From: Erythrophleum ivorense
Taxonomy: Eukaryota; Streptophyta; Magnoliopsida; Fabales; Fabaceae
Assembly: GCA_026724425.1 (NCBI GenBank)
Contig: JAIUCV010000083.1
Coordinates: 4,030,001-4,094,000, forward strand
Direction: 5' to 3'
DNA: 64,000 nucleotides
The notes under the pieces were generated by a model. The model saw only the letters and a program-made list of their open reading frames with translations. It searched no databases and had not been told where the DNA came from. The position numbers were made by a program, and so were the translations under genes. Shown one piece after another: positions 45,077 to 58,200 of this stretch; position 1 is the stretch's first letter; every line of letters starts with the position of its first letter.

Positions 45077-48000
45077 GATGTTCCTCTCAAGGAATTAGAA
45101 TCATGTCACACATGTTGCTCATCATAGTCCCATGGAGAACCTAATGCATGTTTGGCTAAGTGTGGGTCCGTCTTGATCATTACATACACTACAAGTATGT
45201 TCCTACATTGTGTGGAGGCATAGAGCTACGATTGGGACTCCTTACTACTTATGTTTCTCTCAGGATGGTAGCTTTGATGTTCCTCTCAAGGAATGAGAAT
45301 CATGTCACACATGTTGCTCCTCATAGTCCCGTGGAGAACCTAATGCATGTTTGGCTAAGTATGGGTCCGTCTTGATCATTACATACACTACAAGTATGTT
45401 CCTACATTGTGTGGAGGCATAGAGCTACGATTGGGACTCCTTACTACTTATGTTTCTCTCAGGATGGTAGCTTTGATGTTCCTCTCAAGGAATGAGAATC
45501 ATGTCACACATGTTGCTCCTCATAGTCCCGTGGAGAACCTAATGCATGTTTGGCTAAGTATGGGTCCGTCTTGATCATTACATACACAACAAGTATGTTT
45601 CTATATTGTGTGGAGGCATAGAGCTACGATTGGGACTCCTTACTACTTATGTTTCTCTCAGGATGGTAGCTTTGATGTTCCTCTCAAGGAATGAGAATCA
45701 TGTCACACATGTTGCTCCTCATAGTCCCGTGGAGAACCTAATGCATGTTTGGCTAAGTATGGGTCCGTCTTGATCATTACATACACTACAAGTATGTTCC
45801 TACATTGTGTGGAGGCATAGAGCTACGATTGGGACTCCTTACTACTTATGTTTCTCTCAGGATGGTAGCTTGGATGTTCCTCTCAAGGAATGAGAATCAT
45901 GTCACACATGCTGCTCGTCATAGTCCCGTGGAGAACCTAATGCATGTTTGGCTAAGTATGGGTCTGCCTTGATCATTACATACACTACAAGTATGTTTCT
46001 ACATTGTGTGGAGGCATAGAGCTACGATTGGGACTCCTTACTACTTATGTTTCTCTCAGGATGGTAGCTTTGATGTTCCTCTCAAGGAATGAGAATCATG
46101 TCACACATGCTGCTCGTCATAGTCCCGTGGAGAACCTAATGCATGTTTGGCTAAGTATGGGTCCGCCTTGATCATTACATACACTACAAGTATGTTTCTA
46201 CATTGTGTGGAGGCATAGAGCTACGATTGGGACTCCTTACTACTTATGTTTCTCTCAGGATGGTAGCTTTGATGTTCCTCTCAATGAATGAGAATCATGT
46301 CACACATGTTGCTCCTCATAGTCCCGTGGAGAACCTAATGCATGTTTGGCTAAGTATGGGTCCGTCTTGATCATTACATACACTACAAGTATGTTTCTAC
46401 ATTGTGTGGAGGCATAGAGCTACGATTGGGACTCCTTACTACTTATGTTTCTCTCAGGATGGTAGCTTTGATGTTCCTCTCAAGGAATTAGAATCATGTC
46501 ACACATGTTGCTCCTCATAGTCCCGTGGAGAACCTAATGCATGTTTGGCAAAGTATGGGTCCGTCTTGATCATAACATACACTACAAGTATGTTCCTACA
46601 TTGTGTGGAGGCATAGAGCTACGATTGGGACTCCTTACTACTTATGTTTCTCTGAGGATGGTAGCTTTGATGTTCCTCTCAAGGAATTAGAATTATGTCA
46701 CACATGTTGCTCCTCATAGTCCCATGGAGAACCTAATGCATGTTTGGCTAAGTATGGGTCCGTCTTGATCATTACATACACTACAAGTATGTTCCTACAT
46801 TGTGTGGAGGCATAGAGCTACGATTGGGACTCCTTACTACTTATGTTTCTCTCAGGATGGTAGCTTTGATGTTCCTCTCAAGGAATGAGAATCATGTCAC
46901 ACATGTTGCTCCTCATAGTCCCGTGGAGAACCTAATGCATGTTTGGCTAAGTATGGGTCCGTCTTGATCATTACATACACTACAAGTATGTTCCTACATT
47001 GTGTGGAGGCATAGAGCTACGATTGGGACTCCTTAATACTTATGTTTCTCTCAGGATGGTAGCTTTGATGTTCCTCTCAAGGAATGAGAATCATGTCACA
47101 CATGTTGCTCCTCATAGTCCCGTGGAGAACCTAATGCATGTTTGGCTAAGTATGGGTCCGTCTTGATCATTACATACACAACAAGTATGTTTCTACATTG
47201 TGTGGAGGCATAGAGCTACGATTGGGACTCCTTACTACTTATGTTTCTCTCAGGATGGTAGCTTTGATGTTCCTCTCAAGGAATGAGAATCATGTCACAC
47301 ATGTTGCTCCTCATAGTCCCGTGGAGAACCTAATGCATGTTTGGCTAAGTATGGGTCCGTCTTGATCATTACATACACTACAAGTATGTTTCTACATTGT
47401 CTGGAGGCATAGAGCTACGATTGGGACTCCTTACTACTTATGTTTCTCTCAGGATGGTAGCTTTGATGTTCCTCTCAAGGAATGAGAATCATGTCACACA
47501 TGTTGCTCCTCATAGTCCCGTGGAGAACCTAATGCATGTTTGGCTAAGTATGGGTCCGTCTTGATCATTACATACACTACAAGTATGTTTCTACATTGTC
47601 TGGAGGCATAGAGCTACGATTGGGACTCCTTACTACTTATGTTTCTCTCAGGATGGTAGCTTTGATGTTCCTCTCAAGGAATGAGAATCATGTCACACAT
47701 GTTGCTCCTCATAGTCCCGTGGAGAACCTAATGCATGTTTGGCTAAGTATGGGTCCGTCTTGATCATTACATACACTACAAGTATGTTTCTACATTGTGT
47801 GGAGGCATAGAGCTACGATTGGGACTCCTTACTACTTATGTTTCTCTCAGGATGGTAGCTTTGATGTTCCTCTCAAGGAATTAGAATCATGTCACACATG
47901 TTGCTCCTCATAGTCCCGTGGAGAACCTAATGCATGTTTGGCAAAGTATGGGTCCGTCTTGATCATAACATACACTACAAGTATGTTCCTACATTGTGTG

Positions 48001-49255
48001 GAGGCATAGAGCTACGATTGGGACTCCTTACTACTTATGTTTCTCTGAGGATGGTAGCTTTGATGTTCCTCTCAAGGAATTAGAATTATGTCACACATGT
48101 TGCTCCTCATAGTCCCATGGAGAACCTAATGCATGTTTGGCTAAGTATGGGTCCGTCTTGATCATTACATACACTACAAGTATGTTCCTACATTGTGTGG
48201 AGGCATAGAGCTACGATTGGGACTCCTTACTACTTATGTTTCTCTCAGGATGGTAGCTTTGATGTTCCTCTCAAGGAATGAGAATCATGTCACACATGTT
48301 GCTCCTCATAGTCCCGTGGAGAACCTAATGCATGTTTGGCTAAGTATGGGTCCGTCTTGATCATTACATACACTACAAGTATGTTCCTACATTGTGTGGA
48401 GGCATAGAGCTACGATTGGGACTCCTTAATACTTATGTTTCTCTCAGGATGGTAGCTTTGATGTTCCTCTCAAGGAATGAGAATCATGTCACACATGTTG
48501 CTCCTCATAGTCCCGTGGAGAACCTAATGCATGTTTGGCTAAGTATGGGTCCGTCTTGATCATTACATACACAACAAGTATGTTTCTACATTGTGTGGAG
48601 GCATAGAGCTACGATTGGGACTCCTTACTACTTATGTTTCTCTCAGGATGGTAGCTTTGATGTTCCTCTCAAGGAATGAGAATCATGTCACACATGTTGC
48701 TCCTCATAGTCCCGTGGAGAACCTAATGCATGTTTGGCTAAGTATGGGTCCGTCTTGATCATTACATACACTACAAGTATGTTTCTACATTGTCTGGAGG
48801 CATAGAGCTACGATTGGGACTCCTTACTACTTATGTTTCTCTCAGGATGGTAGCTTTGATGTTCCTCTCAAGGAATGAGAATCATGTCACACATGTTGCT
48901 CCTCATAGTCCCGTGGAGAACCTAATGCGTGTTTGGCTAAGTATGGGTCCGTCATGATCATTACATACACTACAAGTATGTTTCTACATTGTGTGGAGGC
49001 ATAGAGCTACGATTGGGACTCCTTACTACTTATGTTTCTCTCAGGATGGTAGCTTTGATGTTCCTCTCAAGGAATGAGAATCATGTCACACATGTTGCTC
49101 CTCATAGTCCCGTGGAGAACCTAATGCATGTTTGGCTAAGTATGGGTCCGTCTTGATCATTACATACACTACAAGTATGTTCCTACATTGTGTGGAGGCA
49201 TAGAGCTACGATTGGGACTCCTTACTACTTATGTTTCTCTGAGGATGGTAGCTTT
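45077..49255 (+). repeat. HOR domain 1, 21-monomer unit
   Basis: M-S-E-G-C-C-F-A-B-L-D-Q-Q-F-A-B-L-D-Q-R-S*. The F-A-B-L-D-Q run is duplicated inside the unit. Its A monomers carry GGCAAAG, a subvariant also seen in the next unit. Confidence 0.78.
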
Positions 49256-52200
49256 GATGTTCCTCTCAAGGAATTAGAATCATGTCACACATGTTGCTCA
49301 TCATAGTCCCATGGAGAACCTAATGCATGTTTGGCTAAGTGTGGGTCCGTCTTGATCATTACATACACTACAAGTACGTTCCTACATTGTGTGGAGGCAT
49401 AGAGCTACGATTGGGACTCCTTACTACTTATGTTTCTCTCAGGATGGTAGCTTTGATGTTCCGCTCAAGGAATGAGAATCATGTCACACATGTTGCTCCT
49501 CATAGTCCCGTGGAGAACCTAATGCATGTTTGGCTAAGTATGGGTCCGTCTTGATCATTACATACACTACAAGTATGTTCCTACATTGTGTGGAGGCATA
49601 GAGCTACGATTGGGACTCCTTACTACTTATGTTTCTCTCAGGATGGTAGCTTTGATGTTCCTCTCAAGGAATGAGAATCATGTCACACATGTTGCTCCTC
49701 ATAGTCCCGTGGAGAACCTAATGCATGTTTGGCTAAGTATGGGTCCGTCTTGATCATTACATACACAACAAGTATGTTTCTATATTGTGTGGAGGCATAG
49801 AGCTACGATTGGGACTCCTTACTACTTATGTTTCTCTCAGGATGGTAGCTTTGATGTTCCTCTCAAGGAATGAGAATCATGTCACACATGTTGCTCCTCA
49901 TAGTCCCGTGGAGAACCTAATGCATGTTTGGCTAAGTATGGGTCCGTCTTGATCATTACATACACTACAAGTATGTTCCTACATTGTGTGGAGGCATAGA
50001 GCTACGATTGGGACTCCTTACTACTTATGTTTCTCTCAGGATGGTAGCTTGGATGTTCCTCTCAAGGAATGAGAATCATGTCACACATGCTGCTCGTCAT
50101 AGTCCCGTGGAGAACCTAATGCATGTTTGGCTAAGTATGGGTCTGCCTTGATCATTACATACACTACAAGTATGTTTCTACATTGTGTGGAGGCATAGAG
50201 CTACGATTGGGACTCCTTACTACTTATGTTTCTCTCAGGATGGTAGCTTTGATGTTCCTCTCAAGGAATGAGAATCATGTCACACATGCTGCTCGTCATA
50301 GTCCCGTGGAGAACCTAATGCATGTTTGGCTAAGTATGGGTCCGCCTTGATCATTACATACACTACAAGTATGTTTCTACATTGTGTGGAGGCATAGAGC
50401 TACGATTGGGACTCCTTACTACTTATGTTTCTCTCAGGATGGTAGCTTTGATGTTCCTCTCAAGGAATGAGAATCATGTCACACATGTTGCTCCTCATAG
50501 TCCCGTGGAGAACCTAATGCATGTTTGGCTAAGTATGGGTCCGTCTTGATCATTACATACACTACAAGTATGTTTCTACATTGTGTGGAGGCATAGAGCT
50601 ACGATTGGGACTCCTTACTACTTATGTTTCTCTCAGGATGGTAGCTTTGATGTTCCTCTCAAGGAATTAGAATCATGTCACACATGTTGCTCCTCATAGT
50701 CCCGTGGAGAACCTAATGCATGTTTGGCAAAGTATGGGTCCGTCTTGATCATAACATACACTACAAGTATGTTCCTACATTGTGTGGAGGCATAGAGCTA
50801 CGATTGGGACTCCTTACTACTTATGTTTCTCTGAGGATGGTAGCTTTGATGTTGCTCTCAAGGAATTAGAATTATGTCACACATGTTGCTCCTCATAGTC
50901 CCATGGAGAACCTAATGCATGTTTGGCTAAGTATGGGTCCGTCTTGATCATTACATACACTACAAGTATGTTCCTACATTGTGTGGAGGCATAGAGCTAC
51001 GATTGGGACTCCTTACTACTTATGTTTCTCTCAGGATGGTAGCTTTGATGTTCCTCTCAAGGAATGAGAATCATGTCACACATGTTGCTCCTCATAGTCC
51101 CGTGGAGAACCTAATGCATGTTTGGCTAAGTATGGGTCCGTCTTGATCATTACATACACTACAAGTATGTTCCTACATTGTGTGGAGGCATAGAGCTACG
51201 ATTGGGACTCCTTAATACTTATGTTTCTCTCAGGATGGTAGCTTTGATGTTCCTCTCAAGGAATGAGAATCATGTCACACATGTTGCTCCTCATAGTCCC
51301 GTGGAGAACCTAATGCATGTTTGGCTAAGTATGGGTCCGTCTTGATCATTACATACACAACAAGTATGTTTCTACATTGTGTGGAGGCATAGAGCTACGA
51401 TTGGGACTCCTTACTACTTATGTTTCTCTCAGGATGGTAGCTTTGATGTTCCTCTCAAGGAATGAGAATCATGTCACACATGTTGCTCCTCATAGTCCCG
51501 TGGAGAACCTAATGCATGTTTGGCTAAGTATGGGTCCGTCTTGATCATTACATACACTACAAGTATGTTTCTACATTGTCTGGAGGCATAGAGCTACGAT
51601 TGGGACTCCTTACTACTTATGTTTCTCTCAGGATGGTAGCTTTGATGTTCCTCTCAAGGAATGAGAATCATGTCACACATGTTGCTCCTCATAGTCCCGT
51701 GGAGAACCTAATGCGTGTTTGGCTAAGTATGGGTCCGTCTTGATCATTACATACACTACAAGTATGTTTCTACATTGTGTGGAGGCATAGAGCTACGATT
51801 GGGACTCCTTACTACTTATGTTTCTCTCAGGATGGTAGCTTTGATGTTCCTCTCAAGGAATGAGAATCATGTCACACATGTTGCTCCTCATAGTCCCGTG
51901 GAGAACCTAATGCATGTTTGGCTAAGTATGGGTCCGTCTTGATCATTACATACACTACAAGTATGTTTCTACATTGTGTGGAGGCATAGAGCTACGATTG
52001 GGACTCCTTACTACTTATGTTTCTCTCAGGATGGTAGCTTTGATGTTCCTCTCAAGGAATTAGAATCATGTCACACATGTTGCTCCTCATAGTCCCGTGG
52101 AGAACCTAATGCATGTTTGGCTAAGTATGGGTCCGTCTTGATCATAACATACACTACAAGTATGTTCCTACATTGTGTGGAGGCATAGAGCTACGATTGG

Positions 52201-52638
52201 GACTCCTTACTACTTATGTTTCTCTGAGGATGGTAGCTTTGATGTTCCTCTCAAGGAATTAGAATCATGTCACACATGTTGCTCCTCATAGTCCCATGGA
52301 GAACCTAATGCATGTTTGGCTAAGTATGGGTCCGTCTTGATCATTACATACACTACAAGTATGTTCCTACATTGTGTGGAGGCATAGAGCTACGATTGGG
52401 ACTCCTTACTACTTATGTTTCTCTCAGGATGGTAGCTTTGATGTTCCTCTCAAGGAATGAGAATCATGTCACACATGTTGCTCCTCATAGTCCCGTGGAG
52501 AACCTAATGCATGTTTGGCTAAGTATGGGTCCGTCTTGATCATTACATACACTACAAGTATGTTCCTACATTGTGTGGAGGCATAGAGCTACGATTGGGA
52601 CTCCTTACTACTTATGTTTCTCTCAGGATGGTAGCTTT
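49256..52638 (+). repeat. HOR domain 1, last unit, 17 monomers
   Basis: M-S-E-G-C-C-F-A-B-L-D-Q-R-F-A-B-S. The last B lacks ATTATG, as in the first segment of the array. This is the last unit with M and D types before the change of repeat family at about 52.6 kb. Confidence 0.75.
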
Positions 52639-55224
52639 GATGTTCCTCTCAAGGAATGAGAATCATGTCACACATGTTGCTCCTCATAGTCCCGTGGAGA
52701 ACCTAATGCATGTTTGGCTAAGTATGGGTCCCTTGATCATTACATACACAACAACTATGTTTCTACATTGTGTGGAGGCATAGAGCTACGATTGGGACTC
52801 CTTACTACTTATGTTTCTCTCAGGATGGTAGCTTTGATGTTCCTCTCAAGGAATGAGAATCATGTCACACATGTTGCTCCTCATAGTCCCGTGGAGAACC
52901 TAATGCATGTTTGGCTAAGTATGGGTCCGTCTTGATCATTACATACACTACAAGGTATGTTCCTACATTGTGTGGAGGCATAGAGCTACGATTGGGACTC
53001 CTTACTACTTATGTTTCTCTCAGGATGGTAGCTTTGATGTTCCTCTCAAGGAATGAGAATCATGTCACACATGTTGCTCCTCATAGTCCCGTGGAGAACC
53101 TAATGCATGTTTGGCTAAGTATGGGTCCGCCTTGATCATTACATACACTACAAGTATGTTTCTACATTGTGTGGAGGCATAAAGCTACGATTGGGACTCC
53201 TTACTACTTATGTTTCTCTCAGGATGGTAGCTTTGATGTTCCTCTCAAGGAATGAGAATCATGTCACACATGTTGCTCCTCATAGTCCCGTGGAGAACCT
53301 AATGCATGTTTGGCAAGGTATGGGTCCGTCTTGATCATTACATACACTACAAGTATGTTTCTACATTGTCTGGAGGCATAGAGCTACGATTGGGACTCCT
53401 TACTACTTATGTTTCTCTCAGGATGGTAGCTTTGATGTTTCTCTCAAGGAATGAGAATCATGTCACACATGTTGCTCCTCATAGTCCCGTGGAGAACCTA
53501 ATGCATGTTTGGCTAAGTATGGGTCCGTCTTGATCATTACATACACTACAAGTATGTTCCTACATTGTGTGGAGGCATAGAGCTACGATTGGGACTCCTT
53601 ACTACTTATGTTTCTCTCAGGATGGTAGCTTTGATGTTCCTCTCAAGGAATGAGAATCATGTCACACATGTTGCTCCTCATAGTCCCGTGGAGAACCTAA
53701 TGCATGTTTGGCTAAGTATGGGTCCGTCTTGATCATTACATACACAACAAGTATGTTTCTATATTGTGTGGAGGCATAGAGCTACGATTGGGACTCCTTA
53801 CTACTTATGTTTCTCTCAGGATGGTAGCTTTGATGTTCCTCTCAAGGAATGAGAATCATGTCACACATGTTGCTCCTCATAGTCCCGTGGAGAACCTAAT
53901 GCATGTTTGGCTAAGTATGGGTCCGTCTTGATCATTACATACACTACAAGTATGTTCCTACATTGTGTGGAGGCATAGAGCTACGATTGGGACTCCTTAC
54001 TACTTATGTTTCTCTCAGGATGGTAGCTTGGATGTTCCTCTCAAGGAATGAGAATCATGTCACACATGCTGCTCGTCATAGTCCCGTGGAGAACCTAATG
54101 CATGTTTGGCTAAGTATGGGTCCGCCTTGATCATTACATACACTACAAGTATGTTTCTACATTGTGTGGAGGCATAGAGCTACGATTGGGACTCCTTACT
54201 ACTTATGTTTCTCTCAGGATGGTAGCTTTGATGTTCCTCTCAAGGAATGAGAATCATGTCACACATGCTGCTCGTCATAGTCCCGTGGAGAACCTAATGC
54301 ATGTTTGGCTAAGTATGGGTCCGCCTTGATCATTACATACACTACAAGTATGTTTCTACATTGTGTGGAGGCATAGAGCTACGATTGGGACTCCTTACTA
54401 CTTATGTTTCTCTCAGGATGGTAGCTTTGATGTTCCTCTCAAGGAATGAGAATCATGTCACACATGTTGCTCCTCATAGTCCCGTGGAGAACCTAATGCA
54501 TGTTTGGCTAAGTATGGGTCCGTCTTGATCATTACATACACTACAAGTATGTTTCTACATTGTGTGGAGGCATAGAGCTACGATTGGGACTCCTTACTAC
54601 TTATGTTTCTCTCAGGATGGTAGCTTTGATGTTCCTCTCAAGGAATTAGAATCATGTCACACATGTTGCTCCTCATAGTCCCGTGGAGAACCTAATGCAT
54701 GTTTGGCTAAGTATGGGTCCGTCTTGATCATAACATACACTACAAGTATGTTCCTACATTGTGTGGAGGCATAGAGCTACGATTGGGACTCCTTACTACT
54801 TATGTTTCTCTGAGGATGGTAGCTTTGATGTTCCTCTCAAGGAATTAGAATTATGTCACACATGTTGCTCCTCATAGTCCCATGGAGAACCTAATGCATG
54901 TTTGGCTAAGTATGGGTCCGTCTTGATCATTACATACACTACAAGTATGTTCCTACATTGTGTGGAGGCATAGAGCTACGATTGGGACTCCTTACTACTT
55001 ATGTTTCTCTCAGGATGGTAGCTTTGATGTTCCTCTCAAGGAATGAGAATCATGTCACACATGTTGCTCCTCATAGTCCCGTGGAGAACCTAATGCATGT
55101 TTGGCTAAGTATGGGTCCGTCTTGATCATTACATACACTACAAGTATGTTCCTACATTGTGTGGAGGCATAGAAATACGATTGGGACTCCTTACTACTTA
55201 TGTTTCTCTCAGGATGGTAGCTTT
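52639..55224 (+). repeat. HOR domain 2, 13-monomer unit
   Basis: 2,586 bp = 13 x 199 - 1. Order X-Y-Z-W-V-E-G-C-C-F-A-B-S'. X (52639) lost 2 bp at GGGTCCCTTGATC; Y (52836) gained 1 bp at CAAGGTATG; Z has CCGCC and CATAAAGC; W has GGCAAGG and GTCTGG; V starts GATGTTTCTC; S' has AGAAATACG. Confidence 0.8.
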
Positions 55225-58200
55225 GATGTTCCTCTCAAGGAATGAGAATCATGTCACACATGTTGCTCCTCATAGTCCCGTGGAGAACCTAATGCATGTT
55301 TGGCTAAGTATGGGTCCCTTGATCATTACATACACAACAAGTATGTTTCTACATTGTGTGGAGGCATAGAGCTACGATTGGGACTCCTTACTACTTATGT
55401 TTCTCTCAGGATGGTAGCTTTGATGTTCCTCTCAAGGAATGAGAATCATGTCACACATGTTGCTCCTCATAGTCCCGTGGAGAACCTAATGCATGTTTGG
55501 CTAAGTATGGGTCCGTCTTGATCATTACATACACTACAAGGTATGTTCCTACATTGTGTGGAGGCATAGAGCTACGATTGGGACTCCTTACTACTTATGT
55601 TTCTCTCAGGATGGTAGCTTTGATGTTCCTCTCAAGGAATGAGAATCATGTCACACATGTTGCTCCTCATAGTCCCGTGGAGAACCTAATGCATGTTTGG
55701 CTAAGTATGGGTCCGCCTTGATCATTACATACACTACAAGTATGTTTCTACATTGTGTGGAGGCATAAAGCTACGATTGGGACTCCTTACTACTTATGTT
55801 TCTCTCAGGATGGTAGCTTTGATGTTCCTCTCAAGGAATGAGAATCATGTCACACATGTTGCTCCTCATAGTCCCGTGGAGAACCTAATGCATGTTTGGC
55901 AAGGTATGGGTCCGTCTTGATCATTACATACACTACAAGTATGTTTCTACATTGTCTGGAGGCATAGAGCTACGATTGGGACTCCTTACTACTTATGTTT
56001 CTCTCAGGATGGTAGCTTTGATGTTTCTCTCAAGGAATGAGAATCATGTCACACATGTTGCTCCTCATAGTCCCGTGGAGAACCTAATGCATGTTTGGCT
56101 AAGTATGGGTCCGTCTTGATCATTACATACACTACAAGTATGTTCCTACATTGTGTGGAGGCATAGAGCTACGATTGGGACTCCTTACTACTTATGTTTC
56201 TCTCAGGATGGTAGCTTTGATGTTCCTCTCAAGGAATGAGAATCATGTCACACATGTTGCTCCTCATAGTCCCGTGGAGAACCTAATGCATGTTTGGCTA
56301 AGTATGGGTCCGTCTTGATCATTACATACACAACAAGTATGTTTCTATATTGTGTGGAGGCATAGAGCTACGATTGGGACTCCTTACTACTTATGTTTCT
56401 CTCAGGATGGTAGCTTTGATGTTCCTCTCAAGGAATGAGAATCATGTCACACATGTTGCTCCTCATAGTCCCGTGGAGAACCTAATGCATGTTTGGCTAA
56501 GTATGGGTCCGTCTTGATCATTACATACACTACAAGTATGTTCCTACATTGTGTGGAAGCATAGAGCTACGATTGGGACTCCTTACTACTTATGTTTCTC
56601 TCAGGATGGTAGCTTGGATGTTCCTCTCAAGGAATGAGAATCATGTCACACATGCTGCTCGTCATAGTCCCGTGGAGAACCTAATGCATGTTTGGCTAAG
56701 TATGGGTCCGCCTTGATCATTACATACACTACAAGTATGTTTCTACATTGTGTGGAGGCATAGAGCTACGATTGGGACTCCTTACTACTTATGTTTCTCT
56801 CAGGATGGTAGCTTTGATGTTCCTCTCAAGGAATGAGAATCATGTCACACATGCTGCTCGTCATAGTCCCGTGGAGAACCTAATGCATGTTTGGCTAAGT
56901 ATGGGTCCGCCTTGATCATTACATACACTACAAGTATGTTTCTACATTGTGTGGAGGCATAGAGCTACGATTGGGACTCCTTACTACTTATGTTTCTCTC
57001 AGGATGGTAGCTTTGATGTTCCTCTCAAGGAATGAGAATCATGTCACACATGTTGCTCCTCATAGTCCCGTGGAGAACCTAATGCATGTTTGGCTAAGTA
57101 TGGGTCCGTCTTGATCATTACATACACTACAAGTATGTTTCTACATTGTGTGGAGGCATAGAGCTACGATTGGGACTCCTTACTACTTATGTTTCTCTCA
57201 GGATGGTAGCTTTGATGTTCCTCTCAAGGAATTAGAATCATGTCACACATGTTGCTCCTCATAGTCCCGTGGAGAACCTAATGCATGTTTGGCTAAGTAT
57301 GGGTCCGTCTTGATCATAACATACACTACAAGTATGTTCCTACATTGTGTGGAGGCATAGAGCTACGATTGGGACTCCTTACTACTTATGTTTCTCTGAG
57401 GATGGTAGCTTTGATGTTCCTCTCAAGGAATTAGAATTATGTCACACATGTTGCTCCTCATAGTCCCATGGAGAACCTAATGCATGTTTGGCTAAGTATG
57501 GGTCCGTCTTGATCATTACATACACTACAAGTATGTTCCTACATTGTGTGGAGGCATAGAGCTACGATTGGGACTCCTTACTACTTATGTTTCTCTCAGG
57601 ATGGTAGCTTTGATGTTCCTCTCAAGGAATGAGAATCATGTCACACATGTTGCTCCTCATAGTCCCGTGGAGAACCTAATGCATGTTTGGCTAAGTATGG
57701 GTCCGTCTTGATCATTACATACACTACAAGTATGTTCCTACATTGTGTGGAGGCATAGAGCTACGATTGGGACTCCTTAATACTTATGTTTCTCTCAGGA
57801 TGGTAGCTTTGATGTTCCTCTCAAGGAATTAGAATTATGTCACACATGTTGCTCCTCATAGTCCCATGGAGAACCTAATGCATGTTTGGCTAAGTATGGG
57901 TCCGTCTTGATCATTACATACACTACAAGTATGTTCCTACATTGTGTGGAGGCATAGAGCTACGATTGGGACTCCTTACTACTTATGTTTCTCTCAGGAT
58001 GGTAGCTTTGATGTTCCTCTCAAGGAATGAGAATCATGTCACACATGTTGCTCCTCATAGTCCCGTGGAGAACCTAATGCATGTTTGGCTAAGTATGGGT
58101 CCGTCTTGATCATTACATACACTACAAGTATGTTCCTACATTGTGTGGAGGCATAGAGCTACGATTGGGACTCCTTACTACTTATGTTTCTCTCAGGATG

